Shown piece after piece: positions 7,127 to 15,870 of a DNA stretch of 33,319 nucleotides. The DNA lies in contig SDNP01000020.1 of assembly GCA_004524445.1 (NCBI GenBank), positions 1 through 33,319 on the forward strand, read 5' to 3'. A program made the position numbers and the translations under genes. A model generated the notes under the pieces. It was not told where the DNA came from. It did no database searches and was given only the letters and a program-made list of their open reading frames with translations. The DNA comes from Candidatus Thorarchaeota archaeon. GTDB lineage: Archaea > Asgardarchaeota > Thorarchaeia > Thorarchaeales > Thorarchaeaceae. The number at the start of each line of letters is the position of its first letter. The stretch's first letter is position 1.

Positions 7127-8521
7127 TTGGTATATGATGTTGCCATTGTGGGAACGGGTCCTGCAGGTATTTTTTGTGCTCTTGAGCTAATGGAATATCA
7201 ACCAGACCTAGATATTGTCTTGATTGAACGCGGCAAGAGCATCAATGAGAGATCTTGCCCCAACTCAAAGATGGCTCTAGGTTGCACCAAGTGTGATCCC
7301 TGTTCAATCCTCGCAGGCTGGGGAGGGGCTGGTGCATTTTCAGACGGCAAGCTCACAATCTCCACTCAAGTAGGTGGTTGGCTGGATGAGATCATTGGCG
7401 AAGAGCATTTGAGGAACCTCATTCACTACGTAGACAAAAAATACCTGAAGTACGGTGCCCCTGAGAAAATCTATGGTGCCGATGAAGATTCAACTGAGAA
7501 GTGGGCAAGAGATGCATTCCGTGTCGGAATGGAGCTGATCCCACAAAAAGTCAGACACATGGGTCGAGAGGGCTGCATTGATGTTATGACTGGCATGTAC
7601 TCCACGGTGAAAACGCAGTGCGATATCCTATTTAGCACAGAGGCGAAAGATATCCACGTACAAGACGGAAAAGCTGTTGGCGTAGAAACAAATGGTGGAG
7701 ATAATATTTCTGCGCGTTATGTTGTTGCCGCTCCAGGTCGAGTTGGCAATCAATGGCTTTCTTATCAAGCTGACCGTCTCTCAATCAACAAGGAAAGCAA
7801 TTACGTTGACATTGGTGTTAGAGTTGAGATTCCTGCTTCAGTTATGGAGGAGATTGCAGAGGAGCTTTATGAGCCAAAGCTTGTCTATTATTCAAAGCAA
7901 TTCGATGATAAGGTTCGTCTATTTTGTTTCAATCCTGGTGGCGTGGTAACAAGTGAATACTACGATGAAATTCTAACAGTTAACGGCCAATCTTTTGCTA
8001 ATAGAAAGACAAGGAATAGCAACTTTGCATTGCTGGTTTCCACAAAGTTTACGGCACCATTCAACTCGCCCATAGAATATGGACGTTCAATCGCTCAACT
8101 CGCCAATATGCTTGGTGACGGAGTCTTGGTACAGCGGTTAGCGGACTTACGTCGTGGCAAAAGGAGCACAGAGTCTCGCATAAAGCGTACGCCAATACAG
8201 CCTACATTGCCCAGTGCATGCCCGGGCGATCTAAGTTTTGCTTTACCATATCGGCATCTTAGTTCCATCTTGGAGATGCTGGATGCATTGGATAATCTGT
8301 GTCCCGGAGTTGCAGATGATGGCACGCTGCTATATGGGGTGGAAGTGAAATTCTATTCTTCCAGATTGAAGTTAAAAGAGAATCTTGAAACAAGAAATGT
8401 GGAGAACCTTTATGGCGCAGGTGATGGTGCCGGCATTACGAGAGGTCTCATGCAGGCATCTGTATCTGGAGTCTTGGTTGCCAGAGATATCCTTGAGAAA
8501 GAAGGTATTGAAGTACCATAA
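7127..8521 (+). CDS. FAD-dependent dehydrogenase (COG2509-like)
   Basis: 464 residues from a TTG start with GGAG nine bases upstream; the nearby ATG at 7120 is out of frame and stops at once. The N-terminus is an FAD-binding Rossmann fold: VAIVGTGPAGIFCALEL followed by an acidic strand end (VLIERG). A Cys-rich segment follows at about residues 44-62 (C-P-N ... GCTKCDPC) directly before GWGGAGAFSDGKL, a hallmark of this uncharacterised flavoprotein group. The C-terminal FAD motif is NLYGAGDGAGITRG. These proteins resemble geranylgeranyl-reductase/HI0933-type flavoproteins, but the substrate is unknown. The four clustered cysteines could bind a metal or be redox-active. It is monocistronic in appearance, diverging from the AN1/S2P gene and followed by the Hsp20 promoter. 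Confidence 0.85.
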   Translation: MVYDVAIVGTGPAGIFCALELMEYQPDLDIVLIERGKSINERSCPNSKMALGCTKCDPCSILAGWGGAGAFSDGKLTISTQVGGWLDEIIGEEHLRNLIHYVDKKYLKYGAPEKIYGADEDSTEKWARDAFRVGMELIPQKVRHMGREGCIDVMTGMYSTVKTQCDILFSTEAKDIHVQDGKAVGVETNGGDNISARYVVAAPGRVGNQWLSYQADRLSINKESNYVDIGVRVEIPASVMEEIAEELYEPKLVYYSKQFDDKVRLFCFNPGGVVTSEYYDEILTVNGQSFANRKTRNSNFALLVSTKFTAPFNSPIEYGRSIAQLANMLGDGVLVQRLADLRRGKRSTESRIKRTPIQPTLPSACPGDLSFALPYRHLSSILEMLDALDNLCPGVADDGTLLYGVEVKFYSSRLKLKENLETRNVENLYGAGDGAGITRGLMQASVSGVLVARDILEKEGIEVP

Positions 8522-8544
8522 ATCCCCATTCACCCTTCCAAAAC

Positions 8545-8552
8545 CTTTTATA
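8545..8552 (+). promoter_or_regulatory. TATA box of the hsp20-cdc48 operon
   Basis: CTTTTATA, 24 bases after the FAD gene stop. It predicts a transcription start near 8575-8580, giving a leader of about 110 bases before the Hsp20 ATG, long for an archaeal mRNA. Confidence 0.5.
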
Positions 8553-8553
8553 C

Positions 8554-8604
8554 CAAATGGTCCTTAGTGCTAGTGAACAAATGGTCTGTAGTTGACCAAT
8601 TTGT
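8554..8604 (+). promoter_or_regulatory. Candidate heat-shock operator: repeated and inverted CAAATGGTC motifs
   Basis: CAAATGGTC occurs at 8554-8562 and again at 8578-8586, 24 bases apart. The second copy begins an inverted repeat: ACAAATGGTC (8577-8586), seven-base spacer, then GACCAATTTGT (8594-8604), pairing all ten positions with one bulged base. It sits just after the TATA box, over the predicted start site, where a repressor would block transcription. In Pyrococcus the Phr repressor binds promoters of hsp20 and a Cdc48-type ATPase; whether a Phr-like protein acts here is inference. Confidence 0.5.
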
Positions 8605-8640
8605 AGTACGTATGAGTAGGAGCCTGTTGGTGACTCAAAA

Positions 8641-8680
8641 GGGCGGTTTATCCGCCCACGGGCTCCGGATTACGGGAGGA
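8641..8680 (+). promoter_or_regulatory. Structured 5' leader of hsp20 with possible Shine-Dalgarno masking
   Basis: GGGCGG (8641-8646) pairs with CCGCCC (8652-8657) across a five-base loop, a stable hairpin. Directly after it, CTCC (8663-8666) can pair with GGAG (8675-8678), which is part of the ribosome binding site GGGAGGA (8674-8680) of the Hsp20 ATG at 8687. The second stem is only four base pairs, so it could open easily, as an RNA thermometer would. This is a paper fold with no covariation support. Confidence 0.4.
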
Positions 8681-8686
8681 ATAATA

Positions 8687-9124
8687 ATGATTGATGACGA
8701 ATTTGATAAGTTTGTACGCCAAATGTTCGAGCGTTTCTTCAATGGATCAATGAGTACTGGCCCCGATAGAGATGTTCAAATTAGAATTAGTACGGGGTTG
8801 GACCAGACACCTAATCGAGGATTCGTAGGTGAAGAGGTGGAGGAGCAGAACTCTGAAACGATTGACCTTGGTGACAAGTATATGATCCTAGTGCAGGATG
8901 TTGAAAGTAGCGTAGCTCCCACTGCACATATAGAAGGTCGAGAAGCAGTTTTGAATATTGGAAATGGTTCTGGCAGACGCTTGAAGTTTGAGCTGCCTTA
9001 TGCTGTAGATACTGAAAACTCATCTTTATCATTCAGAAATGGGATAATTGAAATAATATTACCCAAGTCAAGCGAAATAGAAACCAGCTCAGATACGAAT
9101 GAGATAACACTGAGCGCAGACTGA
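8687..9124 (+). CDS. Small heat shock protein (Hsp20/alpha-crystallin-like)
   Basis: 145 residues from the ATG at 8687, chosen because GGGAGGA lies seven bases upstream; an in-frame ATG... frame opening at 8567 lies in the untranslated leader. The N-terminus is acidic and helical ([16 protein letters not shown]). The C-terminal 80 residues have the alpha-crystallin/CS beta-sandwich pattern: KYMILVQDV, a middle strand AVLNIGNG, then [23 protein letters not shown] read in pieces, ending IIEIILPK, the typical 'NGVLEIRLPK' position of Hsp20. The C-terminal I-x-I anchoring motif is not evident. It precedes cdc48 by 20 bases; hsp20 next to a Cdc48-type ATPase is a recurring archaeal arrangement, and the pair likely handles misfolded proteins together. 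Confidence 0.8.
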   Translation: MIDDEFDKFVRQMFERFFNGSMSTGPDRDVQIRISTGLDQTPNRGFVGEEVEEQNSETIDLGDKYMILVQDVESSVAPTAHIEGREAVLNIGNGSGRRLKFELPYAVDTENSSLSFRNGIIEIILPKSSEIETSSDTNEITLSAD

Positions 9125-9144
9125 AAGGAAGGAGCAGGATAATA

Positions 9145-11334
9145 ATGTCGGAAGATATCGAGAAGCTAAAGGTGGCTGCGGCCATGCCTAAAGACCAAGG
9201 TCGAGGAATAGTACGACTCAACTCGCAAACAAGACGAGCATTAGGGCTTAGATCAGGGGATTATGTCCTCATCAAGGGAGAGAAGGAAACAGTAGCAATA
9301 GCATGGCCCGGATTACAGGAAGATGAAGCAATTGAAATGATTCGGATGGATGGATACGTTCGAGCTAATGCCGGAGCGAAGCTCGGCGAGATGGTTGAGG
9401 TGAGCAAAACATCTCCACAGGAAGGACAGAGAGTTGTCCTGGCGCCCAGTCAACCAGTAAGATTTCAACCTGGATTTGAGCAGTACATAAAGCGACAGCT
9501 ATTGAACAAGCCCCTCACAAGAGGCGACACACTAGTTATTTCCTCAATAGGACAAGGTCTGAAGTTCACGGTTGCGCAGACGAATCCAGCTAAGCATGTA
9601 CGGGTTTCTCCTAGCACAAATCTTGAAATGATGAGCCGACCGATGAAACCGGAAGAAATGGCCGTTCCCCAGGTCACGTATGAGGACATTGGAGGTTTAA
9701 ATAAGGAAATTCAGAAGATTCGCGAAATGATTGAGCTCCCTATGAAATCCCCCGAGCTGTTCAAGCGACTAGGGATAGAGCCACCCAAAGGTGTGTTACT
9801 TCATGGGCCACCTGGAACTGGGAAGACTCTCATCGCAAAAGCTGTTGCAAACGAATCCGGAGCAAATTTCAAGGTCATAAATGGTCCTGAAATAATGTCA
9901 AAATTCTACGGTGAGTCTGAAAGCAAACTCAGAGAAACTTTTGAGGAAGCGGAAAAGAATGCACCTAGTATCATCTTCATTGACGAACTAGATAGCATTG
10001 CTCCCAAAAGAGCTGAAGTAACGGGTGAAGTTGAGCGACGGGTTGTAGCTCAGCTGCTTGCACTGATGGATGGTTTGGCCGGTAGAGGTCAGGTTATTGT
10101 TATCGGTGCTACAAATCGAGTTGATGATGTTGATGAAGCTCTGAGACGCCCCGGCAGATTTGATCGTGAGATCGTTATCGGAGTGCCAGACAAAAAAGGA
10201 CGATTGGAAATTCTGCAGATTCATACTCGTGCGATGCCGTTGGAAGAGGACTTGGATCTCGAGAAACTCGCTGCCACGACACATGGTTTTGTGGGTGCTG
10301 ATTTGGCATCACTTGCTCGGGAGGCCGCTATGCAGGCATTAAGAAGAGCGTTGCCTCATGTGGATCCTGAAACTGGTGATATACCTCCAGAAGTCCTCAA
10401 TGATTTGTTTGTCACTCAAGAAGACTTTGATGTGGCCATGAATGATGTATCTCCTTCAGCACTTCGTGAAGTGTTTGTGGAGAAACCTAATGTCCATTGG
10501 GATGATGTAGGTGGTTTACATAAAGTTAAGAGTCAGCTCCGAGAAGCTGTTGAGGCACCATTGAAGCATCCTGAAGTCTTCCAAGAAATGGGAATTCGTG
10601 CACCTAAGGGTGTTCTCTTGTTCGGGCCTCCTGGCACAGGCAAGACCCTATTGGCAAAGGCGGTTGCAACCGAGAGCGAAGCAAACTTCATCTCGATTCG
10701 TGGGCCCGAGATATTCAATAAATATGTTGGAGAATCTGAAAAGGCTGTCCGGGAGATTTTCAAGAAGGCTCGACAGACTGCACCTTGTGTGCTATTCTTC
10801 GATGAGATAGATGCTGTGATGAGCAGACGAGGCATGAGTGATAACACGGGCGTGACTCAAAGAATAGTCAATCAGTTTCTTGCTGAACTTGACGGTATGC
10901 AAACTCTGCAAAACGTGCTTGTCATCGGGGCTACTAACCGAGCTGATATTCTTGATCCTGCGGTATTACGACCAGGGCGATTTGATGGAGTAGTTTTCGT
11001 GCCCGCCCCTGATACAGATGCCAGGCTCGAGATTTTCAAGGTACATACAAGAGAAATGCCTTTGGCGGATGACGTTAATCTTGAAGAATTGGCAAAGAAA
11101 ACCGATGGCTACTCTGGTGCTGATATCGAAGGAGTCTGCAGAGAGGCTGCTATGGCAGCAGTGCGTGACGACTGGCAGTCGAAACCTGTGGAAATGAAGC
11201 ATTTTGAGAGTGCATTGAAAGAGATTCGCCCAAGTATTTCAGACGAGGACGAGAATCGTTACAAGAATCAAGCCGAGCAAATACTTAGAAGAAACACCGG
11301 CGGTAAAACCGAACCACTTTCCGGTTACGTCTAA
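9145..11334 (+). CDS. cdc48: Cdc48/p97 (VCP-like) AAA+ ATPase
   Basis: 729 residues, the usual archaeal length. This hexameric unfoldase extracts and unfolds proteins for degradation. Order: a Cdc48 N-domain (about 1-170, double-psi barrel beginning [17 protein letters not shown]), D1 and D2. D1 has Walker A GPPGTGKT (221-228), Walker B IIFIDELD (about 276-283), and arginine fingers in RRPGRFD. D2 has Walker A at 494-501, Walker B VLFFDEID (549-556) and LRPGRFD. Both rings look active. The D2 pore segment lies in KYVGESEK. The C-terminal tail ends in SGYV, with an aromatic residue near the end as in many relatives. The ATG is preceded by GGAAGGAG and lies 20 bases after hsp20, so both come from the 8545 promoter. 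Confidence 0.97.
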   Translation: MSEDIEKLKVAAAMPKDQGRGIVRLNSQTRRALGLRSGDYVLIKGEKETVAIAWPGLQEDEAIEMIRMDGYVRANAGAKLGEMVEVSKTSPQEGQRVVLAPSQPVRFQPGFEQYIKRQLLNKPLTRGDTLVISSIGQGLKFTVAQTNPAKHVRVSPSTNLEMMSRPMKPEEMAVPQVTYEDIGGLNKEIQKIREMIELPMKSPELFKRLGIEPPKGVLLHGPPGTGKTLIAKAVANESGANFKVINGPEIMSKFYGESESKLRETFEEAEKNAPSIIFIDELDSIAPKRAEVTGEVERRVVAQLLALMDGLAGRGQVIVIGATNRVDDVDEALRRPGRFDREIVIGVPDKKGRLEILQIHTRAMPLEEDLDLEKLAATTHGFVGADLASLAREAAMQALRRALPHVDPETGDIPPEVLNDLFVTQEDFDVAMNDVSPSALREVFVEKPNVHWDDVGGLHKVKSQLREAVEAPLKHPEVFQEMGIRAPKGVLLFGPPGTGKTLLAKAVATESEANFISIRGPEIFNKYVGESEKAVREIFKKARQTAPCVLFFDEIDAVMSRRGMSDNTGVTQRIVNQFLAELDGMQTLQNVLVIGATNRADILDPAVLRPGRFDGVVFVPAPDTDARLEIFKVHTREMPLADDVNLEELAKKTDGYSGADIEGVCREAAMAAVRDDWQSKPVEMKHFESALKEIRPSISDEDENRYKNQAEQILRRNTGGKTEPLSGYV

Positions 11335-11370
11335 TCCTACATATTTAGAGTAGGGCTCATCTAGCATATG

Positions 11371-11380
11371 CCTATAAAGG
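11371..11380 (+). promoter_or_regulatory. TATA box for the alpha-mannosidase gene
   Basis: CCTATAAAGG, about 60 bases upstream of the GH38 ATG and 37 bases after the cdc48 stop. It predicts a start near 11400. It suggests the mannosidase is transcribed separately from hsp20-cdc48. Confidence 0.5.
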
Positions 11381-11433
11381 TGAGTCACATCGGCCCTTCA
11401 GAGGTTGAAATATGCCTCTAGGGGTCACTCTGA

Positions 11434-13938
11434 ATGAAAGAACACTGGATTCTAAACATATGCCCCTTCTTGCATTTTGACAATGCCCGGATCAATACAT
11501 ATGAGCATAATGTCAGTATTGCTGCTTGGAACATAAAGAGCATCATTGACTATTTAGAAGTCAATTCCTCTCATAAATTTAGCATCGGACAAGTCACTCT
11601 CCTAGAAGGTTTCAAGAGGCTTTTTCCAAATTATTGGGATCAGCTGCATCAGAGCATTCTTGAAGGAAGAGTAGAGATTGTTGGTGGCACATATGTGTCG
11701 CCTGATTTTATCATACCCGATGGCGAATCTATCATTCGGCAATTTCAATATGGAATGAGGTTTTTCAAAGAAGAACTTGGAATCACTGTAAAAACAGGTT
11801 GGGCTTTGGATTCATATGGTCATAATGCACAGTTACCCCAAATTCTACGCCAATGTGGATTGGAGTCATACTATTTCTATCGTGGAATGCCATTCCAAGC
11901 ACCAAGTGAATTCGTATGGAAAGGGCCGGATGGTAGTAGAATAGATACAATCTGGTTAATGCAAAATTTCGATTCGGCTGAATGGCTCTCTGAGAATACA
12001 TTTGAGGCCTTCACTGTACTCATGGATTTAGCCGAGAAAAAGAAAAAGGCATCCGTTTCAAATAACCTATTTCTTCCAGTTGGAGGTGTACTAGTACCAC
12101 CGCTGCCGCATCTTGCTGATATTATCAAGAAGTGGAATGAAACATTTCTAGATATGCGGTCAGTAATCCTCACTCCGCTGGAATTCTCAGAGAAGCTAAA
12201 AATCTCTCGTGCTCGTAATCCGGTAATCTCAGGCGAATTGAATAGCGGGCGATTCTCAACAATTGCAAGTGGAGGCCTCAGTAGCAGAGTAAGTCTGAAA
12301 ATGAAGAACCGAGAGCTCGAAACTCTTCTTTATCTCACTGAGTTGTTCTTAGGCTTCGCAGGCGATTCTTCAAAACAAAACGAACTCGATAACATATGGA
12401 AGATGCTACTGTTCAATCAGGACCACAATATCATCCGTGGAATATGTGCCGACACACCTGCCAAACTGGCTGAAAAGAGGTTTGATTTAGCTATTAGCAC
12501 CGCAAATGAGCTACTTGAGAAGACCGTGGCAACCCTAGCATCGGATATGAGTGTTGATAGTGCGGTCTCCGGCATGGTTGTATTCAATCCCGTTTCATGG
12601 GGAAGAAGTGACCTCGTTATCGTCCCAGTGGATGGAAAACTAGCTGACACAGGAAAACTGGAGGTCAGAGACCACGAAAATGTTCCAATTCCACATCAAC
12701 TGCTTAATGCAGCCACAGAGGGCGAATCTCCTCAGATTGCATTTATTGCCAGAGATATGCCTCCTCTTGGTTACCGACTTTTTAGAATAGTTGAAACTGA
12801 ACAAGTTCCTAGTTACAAGAGTAAGATTCAGTTCGACAAGTATTGGATTGAATCAGATAGGTTTCTCCTTGAATTTGATGACTTCAATGGTAGCCTCATT
12901 CGGTTTAGAGATAAGAAGTTCCAATATGAGTTTCTTAGAGATGTGGGTAGTTCCATTGTGTTTGAGAGCGACTTGGGAGATTTGTATCGGTCGTCTAGGT
13001 CTGAACTTTCAAGCGAGTGCAGCGAATTCAATACGGCACGGAATACTGCAACTATGAAAGTAATCGAATCTGGTCCGGTCTTAGTTCGAATTGAAGTTGA
13101 GCAGAGTATCGAGGGAACCCAAGTGACTCAGCATTATACTTGCTATGACGGGATAAAGAGAATAGATGTTCAAGTCGAACTGGACTCGAAAGTACGGAAC
13201 AGGAGAGTCCGTGCAGTTTACCCATTGAATATCTTTTCTGATTCGGTGATTGCTGGCTCGCAATTTTTGGCAAGAGATGTGAAAGTAGAACGTGACATGA
13301 CTGGATATATTGAAGCCAGTAGGGCAATTTCAGCCTTGGATTGGCTGTCGTGCACGGGACCTGATGCTAGCATGATTCTATCTGCAATAGGCCTCCACGA
13401 GTTTGAATATCTTGATGGGGATCTAATGTGCACTCTCTTCAGAAGTGTTGACCAACTATCCCGGGGAATTGATGATGATTCCATCCGCACTAAACAATCC
13501 CTGGAGCTAGGCAAACATCTATTCAGTCTCTCATTAATCCCTCATGGTTCTGATATTGGCAAGTCCATAATTCTCCAATCAGCTGCTGAACATAGGCTTG
13601 CACTTCTCACATTCCCAGTAAAACTAGGCGAAACTCAAGAAATGGAACGGAGCATATTGAGTATAGAGGGTGCAAACATGATGGTTTCATGCTACAAGCC
13701 TGGTACTCAGAATGATGAAGTCATCCTACGTTTATTCGAAACAGAGGGTAGAACAGAAAAGGCCAAGATTACCCTTTGTCGCGAGATAGAAGAAGCTGCA
13801 CTTGTTGACTTATTGGAAAGAGATATTGGGCAGTTGCCTGTTGATGGAAAATCCGTTTCACTTACTACTGACCCCTTCGGAATTGTAACAATGCGGATTA
13901 CATACTGTAAACAAGCTAGCAACGTACAGCCACAATAG
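11434..13938 (+). CDS. Glycoside hydrolase family 38 alpha-mannosidase
   Basis: 834 residues. GH38 enzymes are zinc-dependent retaining alpha-mannosidases. All four zinc-site residues known for the family have counterparts: H14 and D16 in LHFDNAR near the N-terminus, D126 in GWALDSYGHN (the nucleophile region, followed by LPQILRQCG), and H331 in FNQDHNIIRG. The opening motif is not the common HxHxDxxW form: the first His is replaced and the Trp is missing. The three-helix bundle and the large C-terminal beta domain (about 390-830) follow. No signal peptide is present, so it is likely cytoplasmic and trims or recycles mannose-containing glycans. The ribosome binding site is weak; an ATG at 11412 is out of frame. 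Confidence 0.9.
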   Translation: MKEHWILNICPFLHFDNARINTYEHNVSIAAWNIKSIIDYLEVNSSHKFSIGQVTLLEGFKRLFPNYWDQLHQSILEGRVEIVGGTYVSPDFIIPDGESIIRQFQYGMRFFKEELGITVKTGWALDSYGHNAQLPQILRQCGLESYYFYRGMPFQAPSEFVWKGPDGSRIDTIWLMQNFDSAEWLSENTFEAFTVLMDLAEKKKKASVSNNLFLPVGGVLVPPLPHLADIIKKWNETFLDMRSVILTPLEFSEKLKISRARNPVISGELNSGRFSTIASGGLSSRVSLKMKNRELETLLYLTELFLGFAGDSSKQNELDNIWKMLLFNQDHNIIRGICADTPAKLAEKRFDLAISTANELLEKTVATLASDMSVDSAVSGMVVFNPVSWGRSDLVIVPVDGKLADTGKLEVRDHENVPIPHQLLNAATEGESPQIAFIARDMPPLGYRLFRIVETEQVPSYKSKIQFDKYWIESDRFLLEFDDFNGSLIRFRDKKFQYEFLRDVGSSIVFESDLGDLYRSSRSELSSECSEFNTARNTATMKVIESGPVLVRIEVEQSIEGTQVTQHYTCYDGIKRIDVQVELDSKVRNRRVRAVYPLNIFSDSVIAGSQFLARDVKVERDMTGYIEASRAISALDWLSCTGPDASMILSAIGLHEFEYLDGDLMCTLFRSVDQLSRGIDDDSIRTKQSLELGKHLFSLSLIPHGSDIGKSIILQSAAEHRLALLTFPVKLGETQEMERSILSIEGANMMVSCYKPGTQNDEVILRLFETEGRTEKAKITLCREIEEAALVDLLERDIGQLPVDGKSVSLTTDPFGIVTMRITYCKQASNVQPQ

Positions 13939-13986
13939 CCTTTTGAAGCTGTAATTGATAGCTCATAAGAAATCCGAGGATTTACA

Positions 13987-14880
13987 ATGAGCGGTTTCTA
14001 TCCAATTTCTCCACTTGTGGGTCTTACAAACACTAGCTATGCCGCCCAAGCGGGAGTAATGAATGAGAAATGGGCATGTAGAGTTGTTCGAGGCAAAAAG
14101 ATTCTGGCTGAGAAGACTATGCCTGACCTGAATCTGGAGAATTTCGTAGGTATTATCTATGGGCATATTCGTGTTGAAGGCCTAAGTCGTCACTCTGTGG
14201 CTATGTGCGCGGGTCGGCTCATGCAGTTTGCCAGGAGATATCAACAATCTGGTGTTGCACCCGATTTTGAAGTAGCGGGCCTAATACGGCAAGACGGAAC
14301 CAAAACGGGCGTGGAAGCGCCCGTCTCAGAATCAACACACGAGCGACAGTCTGAAACTCCTGATGTTTCCACGGAAACTCCGGAACCCTCTGAACTTCCT
14401 AGTTCACAGAGAATAACTGAAATACCAACACTATCCCCGCTTAATCCGAAAGAAACTTGGAATCGGCTATCAACCGCATTTGGGATTCTCCTTGCTGAAA
14501 TTGCCACATATGGAGCTACACTTCCAGAAGGTCATCTTGATGCAATGTTTGAGAGGGCTGCAAACCGAGAAATCGCGACCTGGACTGATGCAGAAAATCC
14601 CGCATCAGTTGTCACTAGTTTCTGTGAAATGATGTATTCATGTTCAGAAGAAAGCCAATTTCCTCTAACTGGAGCTGATACATTGACAATCGAGGTTTCC
14701 GGGTGCAAATTACTGCAGACAGGAAGGGAAATTGGGTCGAATTACGAATCATATCCTGTTGGTTATCCATGTCAATATCATGAGAAAATTGCAGAGAAGA
14801 TTGCTGAGATTACTGGACTAAATATCTCTGTAAATACCTCCTCAACTGGATGTGTCGTCCAGATTGAACTTGGCAACTGA
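13987..14880 (+). CDS. Unidentified two-domain protein with Ser/Thr/Pro/Glu-rich linker
   Basis: 297 residues with GAGGA six bases before the ATG. Residues 1-100 form one domain starting SGFYPISPLVGLTN with a helical end (AMCAGRLMQFARRY). Residues about 105-155 are a low-complexity linker rich in Ser, Thr, Pro and Glu. Residues about 155-297 form a second domain with Cys at GCKLL, GYPCQYHEKIAEKIAE and STGCVVQIEL. The last pattern, a Cys before a helix and another before a final strand, recalls small-molecule-sensing domains such as the methanogen output domain or ATC-hydrolase-like folds, but the match is weak. No membrane segment or signal peptide is seen. It follows the mannosidase by 48 bases on the same strand and may share its transcript. 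Confidence 0.65.
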   Translation: MSGFYPISPLVGLTNTSYAAQAGVMNEKWACRVVRGKKILAEKTMPDLNLENFVGIIYGHIRVEGLSRHSVAMCAGRLMQFARRYQQSGVAPDFEVAGLIRQDGTKTGVEAPVSESTHERQSETPDVSTETPEPSELPSSQRITEIPTLSPLNPKETWNRLSTAFGILLAEIATYGATLPEGHLDAMFERAANREIATWTDAENPASVVTSFCEMMYSCSEESQFPLTGADTLTIEVSGCKLLQTGREIGSNYESYPVGYPCQYHEKIAEKIAEITGLNISVNTSSTGCVVQIELGN

Positions 14881-15026
14881 ATGATATTTCTCCATAACTC
14901 AAGGTCTGGTATGATTCAGTCATTCTCAATGATTAATCTACAAAGGCAATAATCTTAAATCTCAACTCTAATTCAACTAGAAGCTGAAAGAGACTGCGTG
15001 GAATGCGTCTCTTGGGAGAATCAAAC

Positions 15027-15302
15027 ATGTCATACCTTACTTGGCGAGAATACGTCCGCTCTGGGCCTGTATGTCTGGGTGCGATTTTAGTTATTGCTGG
15101 AGCCGTCTGGGCATTACTTCCTACCATGGGAATAACTGTTGTGCCCGATTACGATACGATAATTGGCGCTGCTGTCGCTGTGGTTGGGCTAATCCTAATT
15201 CTAATTGGCTTTTTCATGACAACGAAGAAAAGGGATTCAGTACTCAGGCCAGTGGATACTAGACAGGAAGATGTTCCACCCCCACCTCCACCACCAGACT
15301 AA
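15027..15302 (+). CDS. Small two-helix membrane protein with C-terminal polyproline tail
   Basis: 91 residues from the ATG at 15027, which has GGGAG about nine bases upstream; an ATG at 15003 is in frame but lacks a good site. Two transmembrane helices lie at about residues 14-34 and 44-66 (GAILVIAGAVWALL; IIGAAVAVVGLILILIGFF). Basic residues flank both outer ends (WREYVR and TTKKR), so both termini should face the cytoplasm. The tail ends in DV, seven consecutive prolines and a final Asp. PolyPro stretches are ligands of profilin, EVH1 and SH3-like domains, so the tail may dock a cytosolic partner. Function unknown. Confidence 0.7.
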   Translation: MSYLTWREYVRSGPVCLGAILVIAGAVWALLPTMGITVVPDYDTIIGAAVAVVGLILILIGFFMTTKKRDSVLRPVDTRQEDVPPPPPPPD

Positions 15303-15332
15303 ACTGTATACTACCAATTCAATATGCGTTAA

Positions 15333-15382
15333 GCCCCTCATGAAGGATTCTTGACTTTTGGGAGGGGCAAATCGCCCTTTTT
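15333..15382 (+). promoter_or_regulatory. Alternative RNA hairpins with a terminator-like T-run
   Basis: GCCCCTC (15333-15339) pairs perfectly with GAGGGGC (15362-15368). The GGGC at the end of that second arm (15365-15368) can instead pair with GCCC (15374-15377), which is followed by five T (15378-15382). The two folds exclude each other, in the manner of an antiterminator/terminator pair. It may simply be the 3' end of the upstream membrane-protein gene. Hairpins are hand-drawn. Confidence 0.4.
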
Positions 15383-15407
15383 CTGACTGCTGGAACCCTG
15401 TTATTTT

Positions 15408-15424
15408 GCGGGTGTTTCATCCGC
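15408..15424 (+). other. Tight hairpin upstream of the 15488 gene
   Basis: GCGGGTG (15408-15414) and CATCCGC (15418-15424) form a seven-pair stem with one G-U pair and a three-base loop. It lies 63 bases before the ATG at 15488 and just downstream of the alternative hairpins, so it may belong to the same structured leader. Confidence 0.35.
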
Positions 15425-15487
15425 CAAATGCTAATATGTAATCGTGTTTTTCAAAATACCCAACAGACTAGGGATGGGACTGGTCAA

Positions 15488-15778
15488 ATGACAACACTAG
15501 AATATAAAGACAGCAAATTTCATGAAACATCGAATGAGCCGATGTCAGGTATTAGCCTGAAGGTAGATGATCAAGCTAAGAAGTTGATTCTTACGATTCC
15601 CAATGATGCAAGCATGATTCAGCGTCGTGCTGCTGAGAGAAACGCTAGGGGTATCCAAAAGACAGGCTATATGACGAAAAAGGGCGCCAGTATTGGAAGA
15701 GGATTTGAGCTAGTTATCGAGGGCACCGGTGGCGGTCTCCCTGATAGACTCAAGCAATCTCCGAGAGAAGTCTACTAG
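15488..15778 (+). CDS. Small conserved-looking protein of unknown function
   Basis: 96 residues from the ATG at 15488; an in-frame ATG at 15428 would add 20 residues with no ribosome binding site. The N-terminal half is acidic with a beta-like stretch (GISLKVDDQAKKLILTIPN). The second half is basic: QRRAAERNARGIQKTGYMTKKG, then SIGRGFELVIEG. No cysteines, membrane segment or known motif is visible. The Gly/Arg/Lys-rich middle may bind nucleic acid or a phosphate group, but that is a guess. Coding is supported by the regular base composition and by its place between two same-strand genes; the next gene starts 92 bases on. Confidence 0.55.
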   Translation: MTTLEYKDSKFHETSNEPMSGISLKVDDQAKKLILTIPNDASMIQRRAAERNARGIQKTGYMTKKGASIGRGFELVIEGTGGGLPDRLKQSPREVY

Positions 15779-15870
15779 AGAGTATTGTGACGTCGTTTCG
15801 CCTATTACACTGGAGCCACAATCCTGATAATGTAGAAGAACAATGCTGACTAGAAGGAGTAGATTTGTCA

